Below, piece by piece: positions 26,601 to 35,504 of a DNA stretch of 64,000 nt. The position numbers were made by a program, and so were the translations under genes. Each line of letters opens with the position of its first letter. The first letter of the stretch is position 1. The stretch covers positions 62,001-126,000 of the forward strand of contig NZ_NWVL01000001.1 of the NCBI RefSeq assembly GCF_002382885.1. Reading direction: 5' to 3'. The DNA is from Streptomyces sp. WZ.A104 (lineage in GTDB: Bacteria > Actinomycetota > Actinomycetes > Streptomycetales > Streptomycetaceae). Under the pieces are notes generated by a model. It was not told the origin of the DNA, ran no database searches, and saw only the letters and a list, made by a program, of their open reading frames with translations.

Positions 26601-27876
26601 CGACTGCCTCGCCGAGATGGCCGGTGGGAAGCCCGGCCTTCTCCGCTTGCGTCAGCAGCTCCCGGTGTTCGGTGCCCAGTTCGGCGAGCCGACTCCCGAG
26701 GTGTTCGACACCGTCGGCCAGCCGCTCGGCCGCACCCTCCTCTGCGCCGTATGCGTTGCTGAGTGCGGTGAAGGCGGCCACGGCGGCGGTGTGCAGCGCC
26801 TCGACCGTGCTGCGGCGTTCCGACAGTTCGCGCAGGCTGCGGTAGGCGTGACTGGCGTGCAGGGCGGCGAGATCGGTCCGGGCGGCTTCTTCCTCTTCAC
26901 GCAGGGTTTCCAGCCGGGCTTCCGACTCCTCCTCCTGTGTCCTCAGCTCGCTTGTCCGCTGTGCGGCGTCTCCGGTCGCCCGGCGTCGCTGCGCGAGCAC
27001 CTCCAGCTCCTGGCTCACGGCTCGGGCGGAGGTGCGCAGGATCCCGGAAAGGTAGCCGCGGTAACTGGTGAGGAAGGTGCGCAGCGCCGTATCGGTGCGC
27101 TCCAGGCGGCCGAGTTCGTCGCGTACGGCGTCGAGGTCGTGGAGGTTGCGCGCGACCTTCTCGACCACGTCCTCGTCGAGTCCCGGCAGGGTCTCGCTCA
27201 GCAGGGACGCCAGTCCGCCGTGCTCGATGCGGTCCCCGACCGTGGGCCGCCGCAGCCGGTGGAGGAGCTGGGTGAGGTTGCGGTAGCGGGTCGCGTCGGT
27301 GATGCCGAACAGTTCCCGGGCCACCCGCGAGCGGTGGAGGACCGCGCGATCGGTGACATTGTCGGAGCCGACGATCTCCTTCAACCGGTCGACCGGCAGG
27401 GGCTTTCCGCCTTCGACCAAGGGCAGGTCCTCACCGACGCGCAGCGGAGTGACGAAGAACGTCGGCAGCGCCTTCTGCGTCGACTTCGAGGCGCGGATGG
27501 CGGCGCCGAGTGTGAGGTGGCGGTGATCGCCGCCGTGGGTCGTGCCCCGGAACTCCACCCACAGGTAGCCGAGACGGTTGGTCTGCTCGAAACCGTCCAG
27601 CATCAGCCAGGCGAGGGTGGTCCGGCCGGTGCCCGTCGCATCCAAGGCCCGCGAGTCGCCATCCAGCAGATACGGGAGCAGCATTTCCAGGGCCTTGGAC
27701 TTGCCCGCGCCGTTCTTGCCGCGCAGCAGCAGCCGTCCGTCGCCGAAGGCGAACTCCTGCTCGTCGTACTGCCAGACGTTCTGGATGCCCGCGCGGTGCA
27801 GCCGGAAGCGGGTGCCGGCGCTCGTCGCAGGGCCGGAGCGCGGCAGCGGGATGAGGCCACGCGCATCGGTGCTCAC
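23638..27876 (-). CDS. jetC: Wadjet JetC, SMC-like ATPase (TIGR02680)
   Basis: A 1412-residue SMC-type ATPase. The Walker A loop GKNGAGKS lies at residues 53-60, the ABC signature LSQGEQR and Walker B LILLDDAFAKVD are near the C-terminus, and two long coiled coils rich in Glu/Arg/Ala lie between, interrupted by a hinge around the middle (EPYGEELTGRRD to GRRHHKSDAEY region). It is the motor that extrudes DNA loops and senses plasmid circles. The GTG start at 27876 overlaps the jetB stop codon, and the stop overlaps jetD, so the order and coupling are those of a working operon. The frame is intact. Confidence 0.95.
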   Translation of the reverse strand: MSTDARGLIPLPRSGPATSAGTRFRLHRAGIQNVWQYDEQEFAFGDGRLLLRGKNGAGKSKALEMLLPYLLDGDSRALDATGTGRTTLAWLMLDGFEQTNRLGYLWVEFRGTTHGGDHRHLTLGAAIRASKSTQKALPTFFVTPLRVGEDLPLVEGGKPLPVDRLKEIVGSDNVTDRAVLHRSRVARELFGITDATRYRNLTQLLHRLRRPTVGDRIEHGGLASLLSETLPGLDEDVVEKVARNLHDLDAVRDELGRLERTDTALRTFLTSYRGYLSGILRTSARAVSQELEVLAQRRRATGDAAQRTSELRTQEEESEARLETLREEEEAARTDLAALHASHAYRSLRELSERRSTVEALHTAAVAAFTALSNAYGAEEGAAERLADGVEHLGSRLAELGTEHRELLTQAEKAGLPTGHLGEAVALPRTVRSQAAESELTAPDGETHTVQQPSVVLVDTAAVQEGLRSWQEQLEAAETVVKNRARMVQEVTRLTARAEKARSRAAQADTERERLEGEAEEAAGRLDANREKVAEESGAYGRRVAEWVTRTRIDVGSDCPPLDAVHAAVAYESSADAPFADRTLPPDIDNQAWQAAHAALEPYGEELTGRRDALAVTVGRLDEELDRLASQKRDWERRTDPEPPVPYHRVAERTPGTGAPFYRLVDFADDLSPGHRAGLEAALEASGILDGWVGADGALVDPGTRDTLLRLGPALPDGPTLASALRPAPQPGCGVTSEHVEHLLTAIALAPPEETNSHDAVYYDGSWRLGILGGRHHKSDAEYVGAAVRAETRRRILAELEERLTQTEQRMADARQELTDADAGRRALRLAEHDFPRARGLADAWSRVESDERTLRELTAKATRAARLAEEARALAVAARTEADATATAHDLPSDPVELERVRTALAALLTGIGHLRRAIGNTGERLGAHHADAERYERARTDRLDAEENYRLRLTGLRSAQQDLRTREEAIGATEEEILTREQETRRRIAHAVQALPAAQRARDDLHDRRVRAEEEEKRLREDLAAQETAVIATGGALRGALGRPEVVRGAGLDRSSLPEDVADDPGSDVRSRLRALRTLADAVAQTLGRPKGEVSDSTLLNRHTELRDQLAGGYDAQLEERDGIKVCRLIDDHGSHDVAAVGERIAIQAAEARGRLTEREREVFQRFLTGELGDHLSAQVITAANLVAALNDTLRTVRTSHGLGVELLWKLDEDVDADVRAAVELLRSPSSLRTREQTEQLREVLQRRIEDARRADPSAGYAAHLRTALDYRDWFRFHTFVVEDAAPGRRRKLTGRTGLSQGEQRVLSYLVLFAAAAAHFTSLAESAPHAPRLILLDDAFAKVDEPTHGRLGRILVDLDLDFVLTSERLMGNWPEVPSLHIYECLRDPHVRGVATLHYTWNGRHRRLVSV

Positions 27877-29198
27877 AGCGGCAGTTCCTCCTGGACGTCG
27901 GTGCGCTTGTCGGCTGCGGTGGCCGGGCGCACGGTCACGTGGGTGGCGTAGCGTGCCGCCGCGGCCAGCAGCACCCAGCCGTCACCGCCGGGACGTGCCC
28001 CGCGGACATCGGTCACGGTGCGCCCTTCCGGTGCCTCTTCGGCGTACCCCTCCGGCAGCCCGTCACCCTCGGCACGCAGCCGGCCCGTGCGGGCCACGAG
28101 CCGCATGCGAGCCAGCAGGTCCAGCACGGCCTTCCTCAGGGCGGGGATGTCCTCCAGGTAACCGCGCTGCCAGTTGCTGCGCTGTCCGTACTCGGCGACC
28201 AGTTCGGCCAGCAGCTCGTCCACGAGGCCGTCCGGGACGGCCACGCCGATCACGAGCGTCCCTCCGGTCGCCGGGTGTCCGGGCTCCTGCGGCCGAAACC
28301 GCTCCACGAGCCGTTCCACCAGCAGCAGCGCGGCCTGCGCCACCGTCCCGGTGCCCGGCAGGTGCAGATCCGTGAGCTCGTCCTCGGGATCCACCAACGC
28401 CACGCCCTCGGCGCGGATCTCCATCTCCAGGCCCAGGAGTTCGGAGAACGCCTGTGCTTCCCGGCGCTGCCGGGTGCGCAACCAGTCGCGTTCGGCGTCG
28501 GTCAGCTCATCGAGGTAGACAACGGGTGTTTCGACGAGCATCCGGCGCACATAGGTGCGAGGTCCGCCGAATCCCGGGTCCGCCGCACGCCGGACCAGGT
28601 CGGCGCCGTCACGGGCCTGGGCGAGCGGGCCGGCGACGACGATGCGGGCCAGCTCGCGGTCCACTGTGATCAGGGCCTCCCCGCCCGCGTCCTGCGAGAG
28701 CGCGGTCACATGGCCCTCGGTCTCGATGAGGACGCCCCACTCGACCAACAGGCGCAGAGCCGCTACCAAGGTCCGTTTCCCGGCCGCTCTGCCAGACTCC
28801 TCCAGCTCGATCTCCGCGTCGGCCGCGGCGGCCCGGATGTCGGCCACCAGCTGGGACAGCAGAAGTTGTTCGGGGGCGGTCACCAGTACGGACAGGGCCA
28901 GCGCGAGGCAGGCGTACGTGTGCGGGCTGAACGGGGTGCCGGTGGAGCGCTCCAGCCGGTGGCCCGCGCCTGCCCCCAGCCCCGCTTTGAACAGCCGGGC
29001 GTAGGAGCTGTCGACCAGCAGGCGGTAGCCGAGCACCTGCTGGAACCGCTTGCTCAGCCAGTCGGAATGCCTGCGGATCATCGGGAAGAGGTCGGAGTGC
29101 GGGCCGTCCGAGGTGACCAGCGGGTGGGCAAGCAGCAGCCGGGCGGCGCTGCGGCGCTCGGCTGCCAGGGCGACGTCGTGTGTCGAGGGGAGAGTCAT
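27873..29198 (-). CDS. jetB: Wadjet JetB subunit (TIGR02678/DUF2398)
   Basis: A 441-residue protein of the TIGR02678 family, the winged-helix (KITE-like) accessory subunit of the SMC complex. Family-like segments are AARLLLAHPLVT, WLSKRFQQVLGYRLLVDSSYARLFK, FSPHTYACLALALSVL and RRMLVETPVVYLDEL. It helps connect the kleisin-like subunit to JetC. I chose ATG 29198 because GGAGGTGA lies 7 bases before it; the longer frame upstream runs into jetA in another frame. It overlaps jetC by four bases. The assignment as JetB, rather than JetA, follows usual usage and could be named otherwise in some schemes. Confidence 0.9.
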   Translation of the reverse strand: MTLPSTHDVALAAERRSAARLLLAHPLVTSDGPHSDLFPMIRRHSDWLSKRFQQVLGYRLLVDSSYARLFKAGLGAGAGHRLERSTGTPFSPHTYACLALALSVLVTAPEQLLLSQLVADIRAAAADAEIELEESGRAAGKRTLVAALRLLVEWGVLIETEGHVTALSQDAGGEALITVDRELARIVVAGPLAQARDGADLVRRAADPGFGGPRTYVRRMLVETPVVYLDELTDAERDWLRTRQRREAQAFSELLGLEMEIRAEGVALVDPEDELTDLHLPGTGTVAQAALLLVERLVERFRPQEPGHPATGGTLVIGVAVPDGLVDELLAELVAEYGQRSNWQRGYLEDIPALRKAVLDLLARMRLVARTGRLRAEGDGLPEGYAEEAPEGRTVTDVRGARPGGDGWVLLAAAARYATHVTVRPATAADKRTDVQEELPL

Positions 29199-29205
29199 GA
29201 CACGC

Positions 29206-30834
29206 TCACCTCCGCATCGCGTCGGCCGGGTTGGAGGAGGTACGGCCGATGCCCAGTTCCAGGTCGTCCAGCAGTAGGTCGCCATCAGCAGAGTGCAGGA
29301 CGCACCGCGCGCCCGCCGTGCGTCGCACGGTGAGCCGGATGCCCAGCTCGGCGTCCTCGCTGTGCGCCTGGTAGAGATCGAATTCCGTCGCGCCCTCCCC
29401 GTCCGTGTCGGCGCGACGCCGGAGCTGCGCGTTCCCGAGTGCGGAGGCCAGCAGCTCCAAGAGCAGACCGAGCGCTGCCGAGGTGAGGCGCACCTCGGCG
29501 AACCAGCCCGAGGCGCTGTGCAGTTCGTCCGCCGCCGCTGCCCTGGCCGCCGCCCGCTCACGAGCTACCTCCCGCAGCCGCTGCTTCTGCACGGAGTGGT
29601 CCTCCACCGCCGACGTCCGGCCACGCTGGGCGCGGCTGCCCCTTTCCCGCAGGGCCACCGGAACCTCGACCACTGGCCCGGTCCACCAACTCGTGTAGGC
29701 GGGCACCACCTCGTCGGTAGCGGGGGGTATGCCCAGATGGCGGGCGCCGTAGAGCCCGAAGGCGGCGACGGCGATGTCATGCGCGTCCTGCGGTGCCGCT
29801 TCGTCGAACCACCGGGCCAGCCTTAGCAGATCCCTGCGCCGGGACATCTCCCCAGTGGCCGATCGCAGCATCCGCTTTGCGTTGGCGAGCAGCGACTGCA
29901 ACGCACGGAGGGTGGCGTCCCGCAGCTGGTCGACCTGGCTGCCCTGCCCGTCGGTGTCGCTGAACCAGCCCCGCAGGCCCTCCCAGTCCGCCAACTCGCG
30001 TCCACGGCTGCGCTGAACCCGTGTCTCCAGTCGGCCGTCGCCCTGCGGTGACAGCCCGGTGAGGCCCTGTGCGTGGGCGTCCAGCCGGGCGAGTAGACCA
30101 GGGATGTGCGGCCACAGCGTGTCCAGCGCCGCCGAGATTCGGGGTGCACGGAATGCCACATCCTCCGTGATCGCCTCGACGTAGTCGAGGAGTAGCTCCT
30201 TGAAGCCCTGGTACTCGGCGCTGTCTAGGTCGTACCGGGCCAGCACTTGGCCGAGGTAGGCGTAGAAGTCCCGGATGGAGTCCGCGAACTCGGTGAACTG
30301 CACGAACAGCGTGCTGACCCGCTCCAGCCCGTCCTGCGGTTCGATGCCACCAGGCGCGGTCACGAGCTCGGCCAGCTCTCTGAGCCCGCGCTCGACCAGA
30401 GCGAGCAGCTCGTTGCTCACCTCGCGGGCCGCGTCCGCCTCGGCCAGGACCCCATCGGCGTCCCGCTGAACGCGCTCACCCAGCTTCGACAGCTGGTAGC
30501 GCGAGCGGGACCGCTGGTACTCGCTGATGCTGGACGCCTTCAAGGTGTGGCTGCTGCGCAGCAGATTTCCCCACCGCACCAGCTGTTCGAGCCGGACGGT
30601 GAGGGTGTCGGCGTCGAGCCCGGCAGCAGGTCCGCCAGCCTGGCGCAGCTTGGCCATGACTTCCGACACGGAAAGGTCCGCCAACAAGGTCCCGCAGAAG
30701 ACCCGCATGATCGCGACGTGCTCCAGTCGCTCGGGCGCGCTGAGGTAGGTGTACGCGTCCAGCCGCCGACGCGCCTCGCTGTGGGCGTCCTGCGTTGCGG
30801 CGTCTTGCGCTGCGCCGGGTGCGGGTGCCTCCAT
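29206..30834 (-). CDS. jetA: Wadjet JetA subunit (TIGR02677/DUF2397)
   Basis: A 542-residue protein, first gene of the operon. It belongs to the TIGR02677 family, the kleisin-like subunit: N-terminal YLSAPERLEHVAIMRVFCGTLLA, a helix-turn-helix-like stretch SEYQRSRSRYQLSKLGERVQR, VSTLFVQFTEFADSIRDFYAYLGQVLARYDL, and LLRLARWFDEA. The stop codon lies inside the ribosome site of jetB, so translation is coupled. ATG 30834 is the likely start, with no strong ribosome site before it. It faces pglW across a 181-bp gap that must hold promoters for both defence systems. Confidence 0.9.
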   Translation of the reverse strand: MEAPAPGAAQDAATQDAHSEARRRLDAYTYLSAPERLEHVAIMRVFCGTLLADLSVSEVMAKLRQAGGPAAGLDADTLTVRLEQLVRWGNLLRSSHTLKASSISEYQRSRSRYQLSKLGERVQRDADGVLAEADAAREVSNELLALVERGLRELAELVTAPGGIEPQDGLERVSTLFVQFTEFADSIRDFYAYLGQVLARYDLDSAEYQGFKELLLDYVEAITEDVAFRAPRISAALDTLWPHIPGLLARLDAHAQGLTGLSPQGDGRLETRVQRSRGRELADWEGLRGWFSDTDGQGSQVDQLRDATLRALQSLLANAKRMLRSATGEMSRRRDLLRLARWFDEAAPQDAHDIAVAAFGLYGARHLGIPPATDEVVPAYTSWWTGPVVEVPVALRERGSRAQRGRTSAVEDHSVQKQRLREVARERAAARAAAADELHSASGWFAEVRLTSAALGLLLELLASALGNAQLRRRADTDGEGATEFDLYQAHSEDAELGIRLTVRRTAGARCVLHSADGDLLLDDLELGIGRTSSNPADAMRR

Positions 30835-31015
30835 GCATGCGAGGTTACGCGGCGCGTTCGCCTGCCACCGGTGGGTGGCTGAAAATGCCCCCGGCCCCTG
30901 CTCGGCCGGGCTCTGCTCCCGTCCACAAACCGGTTTCGGCCGCTTTCTCTCGCGATAGGCTCGACCAGGCACTTTTGCATCGTGGTCCGAGAGAAAAGCC
31001 TGGGGAGGCCGGACG
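30835..31015. promoter_or_regulatory. Divergent promoter region between Wadjet and BREX
   Basis: A 181-bp gap from which the Wadjet operon runs left and pglW runs right. Shared control of both systems is possible. I see GGGGAGG (31002-31008) as the pglW ribosome site but cannot name the promoters with confidence. Confidence 0.5.
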
Positions 31016-34000
31016 GTGACAGCTCAGTCAGGCACGTCGGCACCGAGGCCCGGCACACCCAAGCCGGGCCCGCCGCGCCCCGCCCGGCAGTGGTTCCAGG
31101 AGCGCCCCTCGCCGTACCCGTGGGAACAGGACGCGCTGGACCATGTGCGGAGGCTCATGCCGCAGGCCGAGCCGTTCCGCGCCTGGGCCACGTTCTCCTT
31201 CACCGCGATGTCCGGCCGCGTCAACGAGTGCGATCTGCTGATCGCCGTTCCCGCCGGGCTCTTCCTCATCGAGATCAAGGGGCATCCGGGGCAGCTGCGC
31301 AATACCGGGTCAACTTGGAACTTCCAGGGACCTGACCGCATGCGGACCATCAACAACCCCCTGCACCTGACCGACCTGAAGTCCAAGGAGCTGAAGAGCC
31401 AGCTCCAGTGGGCGGCTCGCAAACTGGGCCTGTCCGAGCGGGTGGTCCCCCGCGTCGAGCCCGCTGTGTTCCTGTCGTCGCCCGACCTCGAAAGCCACCT
31501 GGACGAGGTCCAGCAGATCAAGGTCTATGGGCGTGACGACGGCGGTAGCGGCCTGAAGCGGATCTGGCAGGACTTCCTCGGTCTGCCCCCGGACCGTCCC
31601 GACCGGCGCATCACGCCGGAGTTCTCCCGGCACACCCTGCCGCAACTGCTCAAGGCGATCGGGATCCGTCAGTCCGCGGCCCACCTCCGCTTCGGCGACG
31701 CCTGGAAGATGGAGCCGCACCCGCTGGACGCTGGACCGTCCTGGGAGGACCGCCTGGCCACCCGGGACGACGGCCTCGTCCAGGAGGAGGGCCGGGTCCG
31801 CATCTATCTGGTGAGCCAGATGGCGACGGAGGCGGCCCGCAGAGCCACCGAACGCGCTGCGCGCCGCGAGTACCAGGTGCTGCAGGGCATCACCCACCGC
31901 GGCATCGTCGACGCGCTCGACTACCGCGAGCACCAGGGCGGACCGGCGATCCTCTTCCGCCACCGCCACGGCGATCTCCGCCTCGATCAGTACCTGGACA
32001 CCTACGGCGGCAGGCTGACGCCCGAGATCCGCCTGGATCTGGTCCGGCAACTCGCCGAGGCGGTCCGCTACGCGCACAACCGCTCGCTCTACCACCGGGC
32101 GCTCGCGGCCCGCTCTGTGTACGTGTCGTTCCGGGCCGACGGGACGGCTCCGGAGCTGCGGATCACCGACTGGCAGACCGCGGCGCGGGACTTCGACAGC
32201 AACGCCACGTTCTTCCGTTCCATCGGCGGCTCCGCCCTCGACGCCGCCCTGATCGAGGACGCGGCCCGGGTCTATCTCGCCCCCGAGTCGGACCAGCCGT
32301 ACGCGGACCCGGCCGACCTGGACATCTTCGGCCTAGGCGCGGTCGCCTACCTGATCCTCACCGGCCGCCCGCCGGCCACTCAGCGCAGCGACCTGGCCGA
32401 ACGGCTCCGCGGTGACGGAGGGCTGCACCTGTTCGCGGTGGCCGACGGCCTGCCCGATGTCCTCGACGACCTGGTCTTCCGGGCGACCCGCGCCGACGTC
32501 AACGAGCGGCTCGGCTCGGCCGAGGCGTTCCTGGACCTGCTGGACGAGGCGGAACGCGCCAGTATCCTCCCGGACTCACCGGCGGCGACCTGCGTCGACC
32601 CGCTCGAAGCGGTGCCCGGTCAGGCGCTCGACGCCGAGTGGACGGTACGCCGGGTCCTGGGCACCGGAGCCACCGCGCGCGCCCTGCTCGTGGAGCGGGC
32701 CACGGAGGATGAGGACGGTCGCACCCAGGTTGACGAGCACGTCTTCAAGGTCGCCCTCGACGAGGAGAAGGCGGGGCGGCTGCGTGCCGAGGAGCGGGCG
32801 CTGCGCAAGGTCGGCGGCGGCTCCGTCGTCCAGCTGCGCGGCGAGGGGCTGCGGGAGCTGGGCGGGCGGACCGTCCTGGAGCTGGAGTACGCCGGCGCGC
32901 AGTCGCTCGGCGAGCGGCTGCGTGGCAAGGGGCGACTCACGTACCACGAGCTGGAGCGCTTCGCGGACGACCTGTTCCACGCCCTGGACCAGCTCGCCGC
33001 GCAGGGCGTGCGCCACCGCGACATCAAACCGGACAACTTCGGTATCCAGCGCCGCAAGGACCGCACGTGGCAGCTCAAGTTGTTCGACTTCTCCCTGACG
33101 GACGCCTCCGACCGGGACGTGAAGGCCGGCACGCGCGGCTATCTCGACCCGTTCCTCGGTTCGATGCGCCGCGCCCACTACGACGACCACGCGGAGCGGT
33201 ACGCAGCCGCCGTCACCCTTCACGAGATGGCGAGCGGCGAGCGACCGCTGTGGGGCGAGGGCCAGCTCGACCCGCTGACCAACGACTCGGCTGAACTCCA
33301 CGTCGCCACGGAGCTGTTCGAGCCCGCGCTGCGCGAGGGGCTCAGCGCCTTCTTCCAGCGTGCGCTGCACCGCGACACCGAGCAGCGCTTCGACACGCTG
33401 CGGCAGATGTGGGACGTCTGGCGGGAGGTGTTCCGCGCTGCCGACGCAACCGCGCCCGCCACGACCCCCTCCACCGTGGGTACCTCGTCCGATGACCCGG
33501 AGGAGGCCCGCGACCGGGCCGCCGCGGCGGCCGACCTGACAACGCCGCTGGATGCCGCCGGCCTGTCCCCGCGTGCCGTGTCGGTCGCCGGCGGACTGGG
33601 CGCCACGACGGTCGGGGAGCTGCTGGACATCCAGCCGTACGCCATCTCCAAGGCGCGCGGCGCGGGCGCCTTGGTCCGCAAGGAACTCAACCGGCGCCGC
33701 AAGCAGTGGGCCACCGCGCTGCGCTCGACGGCGGCTTACGTGCCCCCCCGCCGGCAGGCGCCCGACGCCGCCGCCCCGCCGCATTCCGTCCCCGGCTCCG
33801 ACGAGACCCGCATCCCGTCGATAGACGACATGGCCGCGCTCCTCGCCCCGGAGCCGGGCCGCAAGGGCTCCCACCGTGCCGACGTCGTACGCCTCACCCT
33901 AGGACTGCCCCTGGACGACGGCGGGCTGTCCCCGCTCGGCGTATGGCCCGTGCAGGCCCGGATCGCCGACCACCTGGGCATCAAGCAGACCTCCGTATCC

Positions 34001-35458
34001 CGCCACCACCGGAACGAGATCAAGAGGTGGGCCGAGGCGGACTGGCTGACCCCAGTCCGCACCGAGCTGACCGAGATCGTCGAGGCTGTCGGCCGGGTGA
34101 TGACCGCCGACGAGGCCGCGGCCGAACTGCGCGCTCGCCACGGCGCCGGGGCGGACACCCCTGCGAGGACGCTTGCCAGGGCTCTGGCCGTCGTCCGGGC
34201 CGCCGCCGACGCGGAGACCGCCGAACGCCAGGACGAGGACCCTGCCGGGCAGCACGAGCCCCGTTTCGCCGTGCACCGGCGCGGTGACACCGTCCTGCTT
34301 GCCGCCGAGTCACTGCCGGGCGCCGACGACCCCAGCCCGCGCGAGCTGGCGGACTACGCGGCGCTCCTTGGCCAGGCCGCCGAACGATTGGCGCGGCAGG
34401 ACCCCCTGCCCGGCCGGGGCGAGGTCCTGCGTGTCCTGCGGTCCGTGCCCGCGCCCGACGGACTGGCCCCGCTGGCCGACACCCGTCTGGTGTCCCTGGC
34501 CGCTGCGACGGCCCCCGGCGTCGCGGCCACGCCCCGACTGGAGCTGTACCCGCGTGACCTGAGCCTGGAGCGGGCGGTGCGCATCTCCCAGGCGGGCGCG
34601 GGTGTCCGCCGCGACCGGGGGATCACCGTCGCCGAGCTGGTGGCGCGGCTGCGCGCCCGTTTCCCGGGCCTGAACCTGGTCTCAGGCTCCCGGGAACCCA
34701 CCCATGTGGAGCTGCTGGACGCCCTAGAAGGGGCACGCTTCGATCTCGTGTACGACGACGAGGCGGAGAAGTTCCTCCCCCGCGCGCCGGACTCACGGGG
34801 GCCGTGGAGCTCCACCGGTGTCCTCACCAGTTACCAGCCGCCCACTCCCGTAACCCGGGCCGACCGTCAGGACCCGCACGGCCCGCTGCGGGAGCGGCTG
34901 ACCGCCGTGGCGGAGCGCGGCGGGTTCCTCGCCCTCACGGTGAAGCCGAACGCGTTCGCGGGAGCGGCGGAGACCGTGGCAGCTGCCTTCCCGGTCGAAG
35001 CCGTCGACCTGTCGGACGTGTTCCTCACCGCCTTCCATGCCCTGGCCGCGGAGAAGGGCCAGGACTGGCAGAAGGTCCTGCGCGCCGACAGCATCTCCAC
35101 CCCCGGCAGCATCAAGCCGGGGCTGGCGTCCTTCGTTCGGGTGGTCTGGCAGCGCGTCGAGCAGGTGGTGCTCGCCCGCGCCGACGCCCCGCGAACCGTG
35201 CTGTTCCTACACGACGCCGGCCTGGTCGCCCGCTACTGGGACGAGGGCGGCCACGCCTTCCTCGTCCGGCTCCAGAACGCGGCACGCCGCCCCGCCGACG
35301 CGCCGCACGGCCTGTGGCTGCTGTGCACGGTCGAGACACGCGCGCAGGAGCCGAAGCTGGACGGCCGTACGGTGGAAGTGATCGGCGGCGACGGGGAACG
35401 GGCGCACTTGGACCAGGAGTTCCTGGACACGCTGCGGGTGCCGGTCGGCACGGGCTGA
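31016..35458 (+). CDS. pglW: BREX-2 PglW, NERD-domain and double protein kinase
   Basis: A 1480-residue protein of the phage growth limitation system. Residues about 25-150 are a NERD nuclease-related domain (FTAMSGRVNECDLLIAVPAG, then FLIEIKGHPGQL). Residues about 260-520 are a first kinase domain that looks dead: HRALAARSVY replaces HRDLKxxN and TDWQT replaces DFG. Residues about 545-815 are a second kinase with VRHRDIKPDNFGI (catalytic Asp669) and DFS in place of DFG. The C-terminal 650 residues include a helix-turn-helix-like part (LGIKQTSVSRHHRNEIKRW). S. coelicolor PglW is an autokinase of similar size. The GTG start has a good ribosome site. Confidence 0.95.
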   Translation: MTAQSGTSAPRPGTPKPGPPRPARQWFQERPSPYPWEQDALDHVRRLMPQAEPFRAWATFSFTAMSGRVNECDLLIAVPAGLFLIEIKGHPGQLRNTGSTWNFQGPDRMRTINNPLHLTDLKSKELKSQLQWAARKLGLSERVVPRVEPAVFLSSPDLESHLDEVQQIKVYGRDDGGSGLKRIWQDFLGLPPDRPDRRITPEFSRHTLPQLLKAIGIRQSAAHLRFGDAWKMEPHPLDAGPSWEDRLATRDDGLVQEEGRVRIYLVSQMATEAARRATERAARREYQVLQGITHRGIVDALDYREHQGGPAILFRHRHGDLRLDQYLDTYGGRLTPEIRLDLVRQLAEAVRYAHNRSLYHRALAARSVYVSFRADGTAPELRITDWQTAARDFDSNATFFRSIGGSALDAALIEDAARVYLAPESDQPYADPADLDIFGLGAVAYLILTGRPPATQRSDLAERLRGDGGLHLFAVADGLPDVLDDLVFRATRADVNERLGSAEAFLDLLDEAERASILPDSPAATCVDPLEAVPGQALDAEWTVRRVLGTGATARALLVERATEDEDGRTQVDEHVFKVALDEEKAGRLRAEERALRKVGGGSVVQLRGEGLRELGGRTVLELEYAGAQSLGERLRGKGRLTYHELERFADDLFHALDQLAAQGVRHRDIKPDNFGIQRRKDRTWQLKLFDFSLTDASDRDVKAGTRGYLDPFLGSMRRAHYDDHAERYAAAVTLHEMASGERPLWGEGQLDPLTNDSAELHVATELFEPALREGLSAFFQRALHRDTEQRFDTLRQMWDVWREVFRAADATAPATTPSTVGTSSDDPEEARDRAAAAADLTTPLDAAGLSPRAVSVAGGLGATTVGELLDIQPYAISKARGAGALVRKELNRRRKQWATALRSTAAYVPPRRQAPDAAAPPHSVPGSDETRIPSIDDMAALLAPEPGRKGSHRADVVRLTLGLPLDDGGLSPLGVWPVQARIADHLGIKQTSVSRHHRNEIKRWAEADWLTPVRTELTEIVEAVGRVMTADEAAAELRARHGAGADTPARTLARALAVVRAAADAETAERQDEDPAGQHEPRFAVHRRGDTVLLAAESLPGADDPSPRELADYAALLGQAAERLARQDPLPGRGEVLRVLRSVPAPDGLAPLADTRLVSLAAATAPGVAATPRLELYPRDLSLERAVRISQAGAGVRRDRGITVAELVARLRARFPGLNLVSGSREPTHVELLDALEGARFDLVYDDEAEKFLPRAPDSRGPWSSTGVLTSYQPPTPVTRADRQDPHGPLRERLTAVAERGGFLALTVKPNAFAGAAETVAAAFPVEAVDLSDVFLTAFHALAAEKGQDWQKVLRADSISTPGSIKPGLASFVRVVWQRVEQVVLARADAPRTVLFLHDAGLVARYWDEGGHAFLVRLQNAARRPADAPHGLWLLCTVETRAQEPKLDGRTVEVIGGDGERAHLDQEFLDTLRVPVGTG

Positions 35459-35487
35459 GCGTGGGCAGGACGGCGCTGGCCGACCAT

Positions 35488-35503
35488 CTATCAACCTTGA
35501 TAG
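35488..35503. terminator. Palindrome CTATCAA-CC-TTGATAG between convergent genes
   Basis: A perfect 7-base inverted repeat with a two-base centre ends one base before the stop codon of the convergent ATPase gene and 30 bases after the pglW stop. It is A/T-rich in a GC-rich setting. It could be a terminator for both sides, but the short centre and symmetry also suit a protein binding site or recombination site. Confidence 0.45.
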
Positions 35504-35504
35504 T

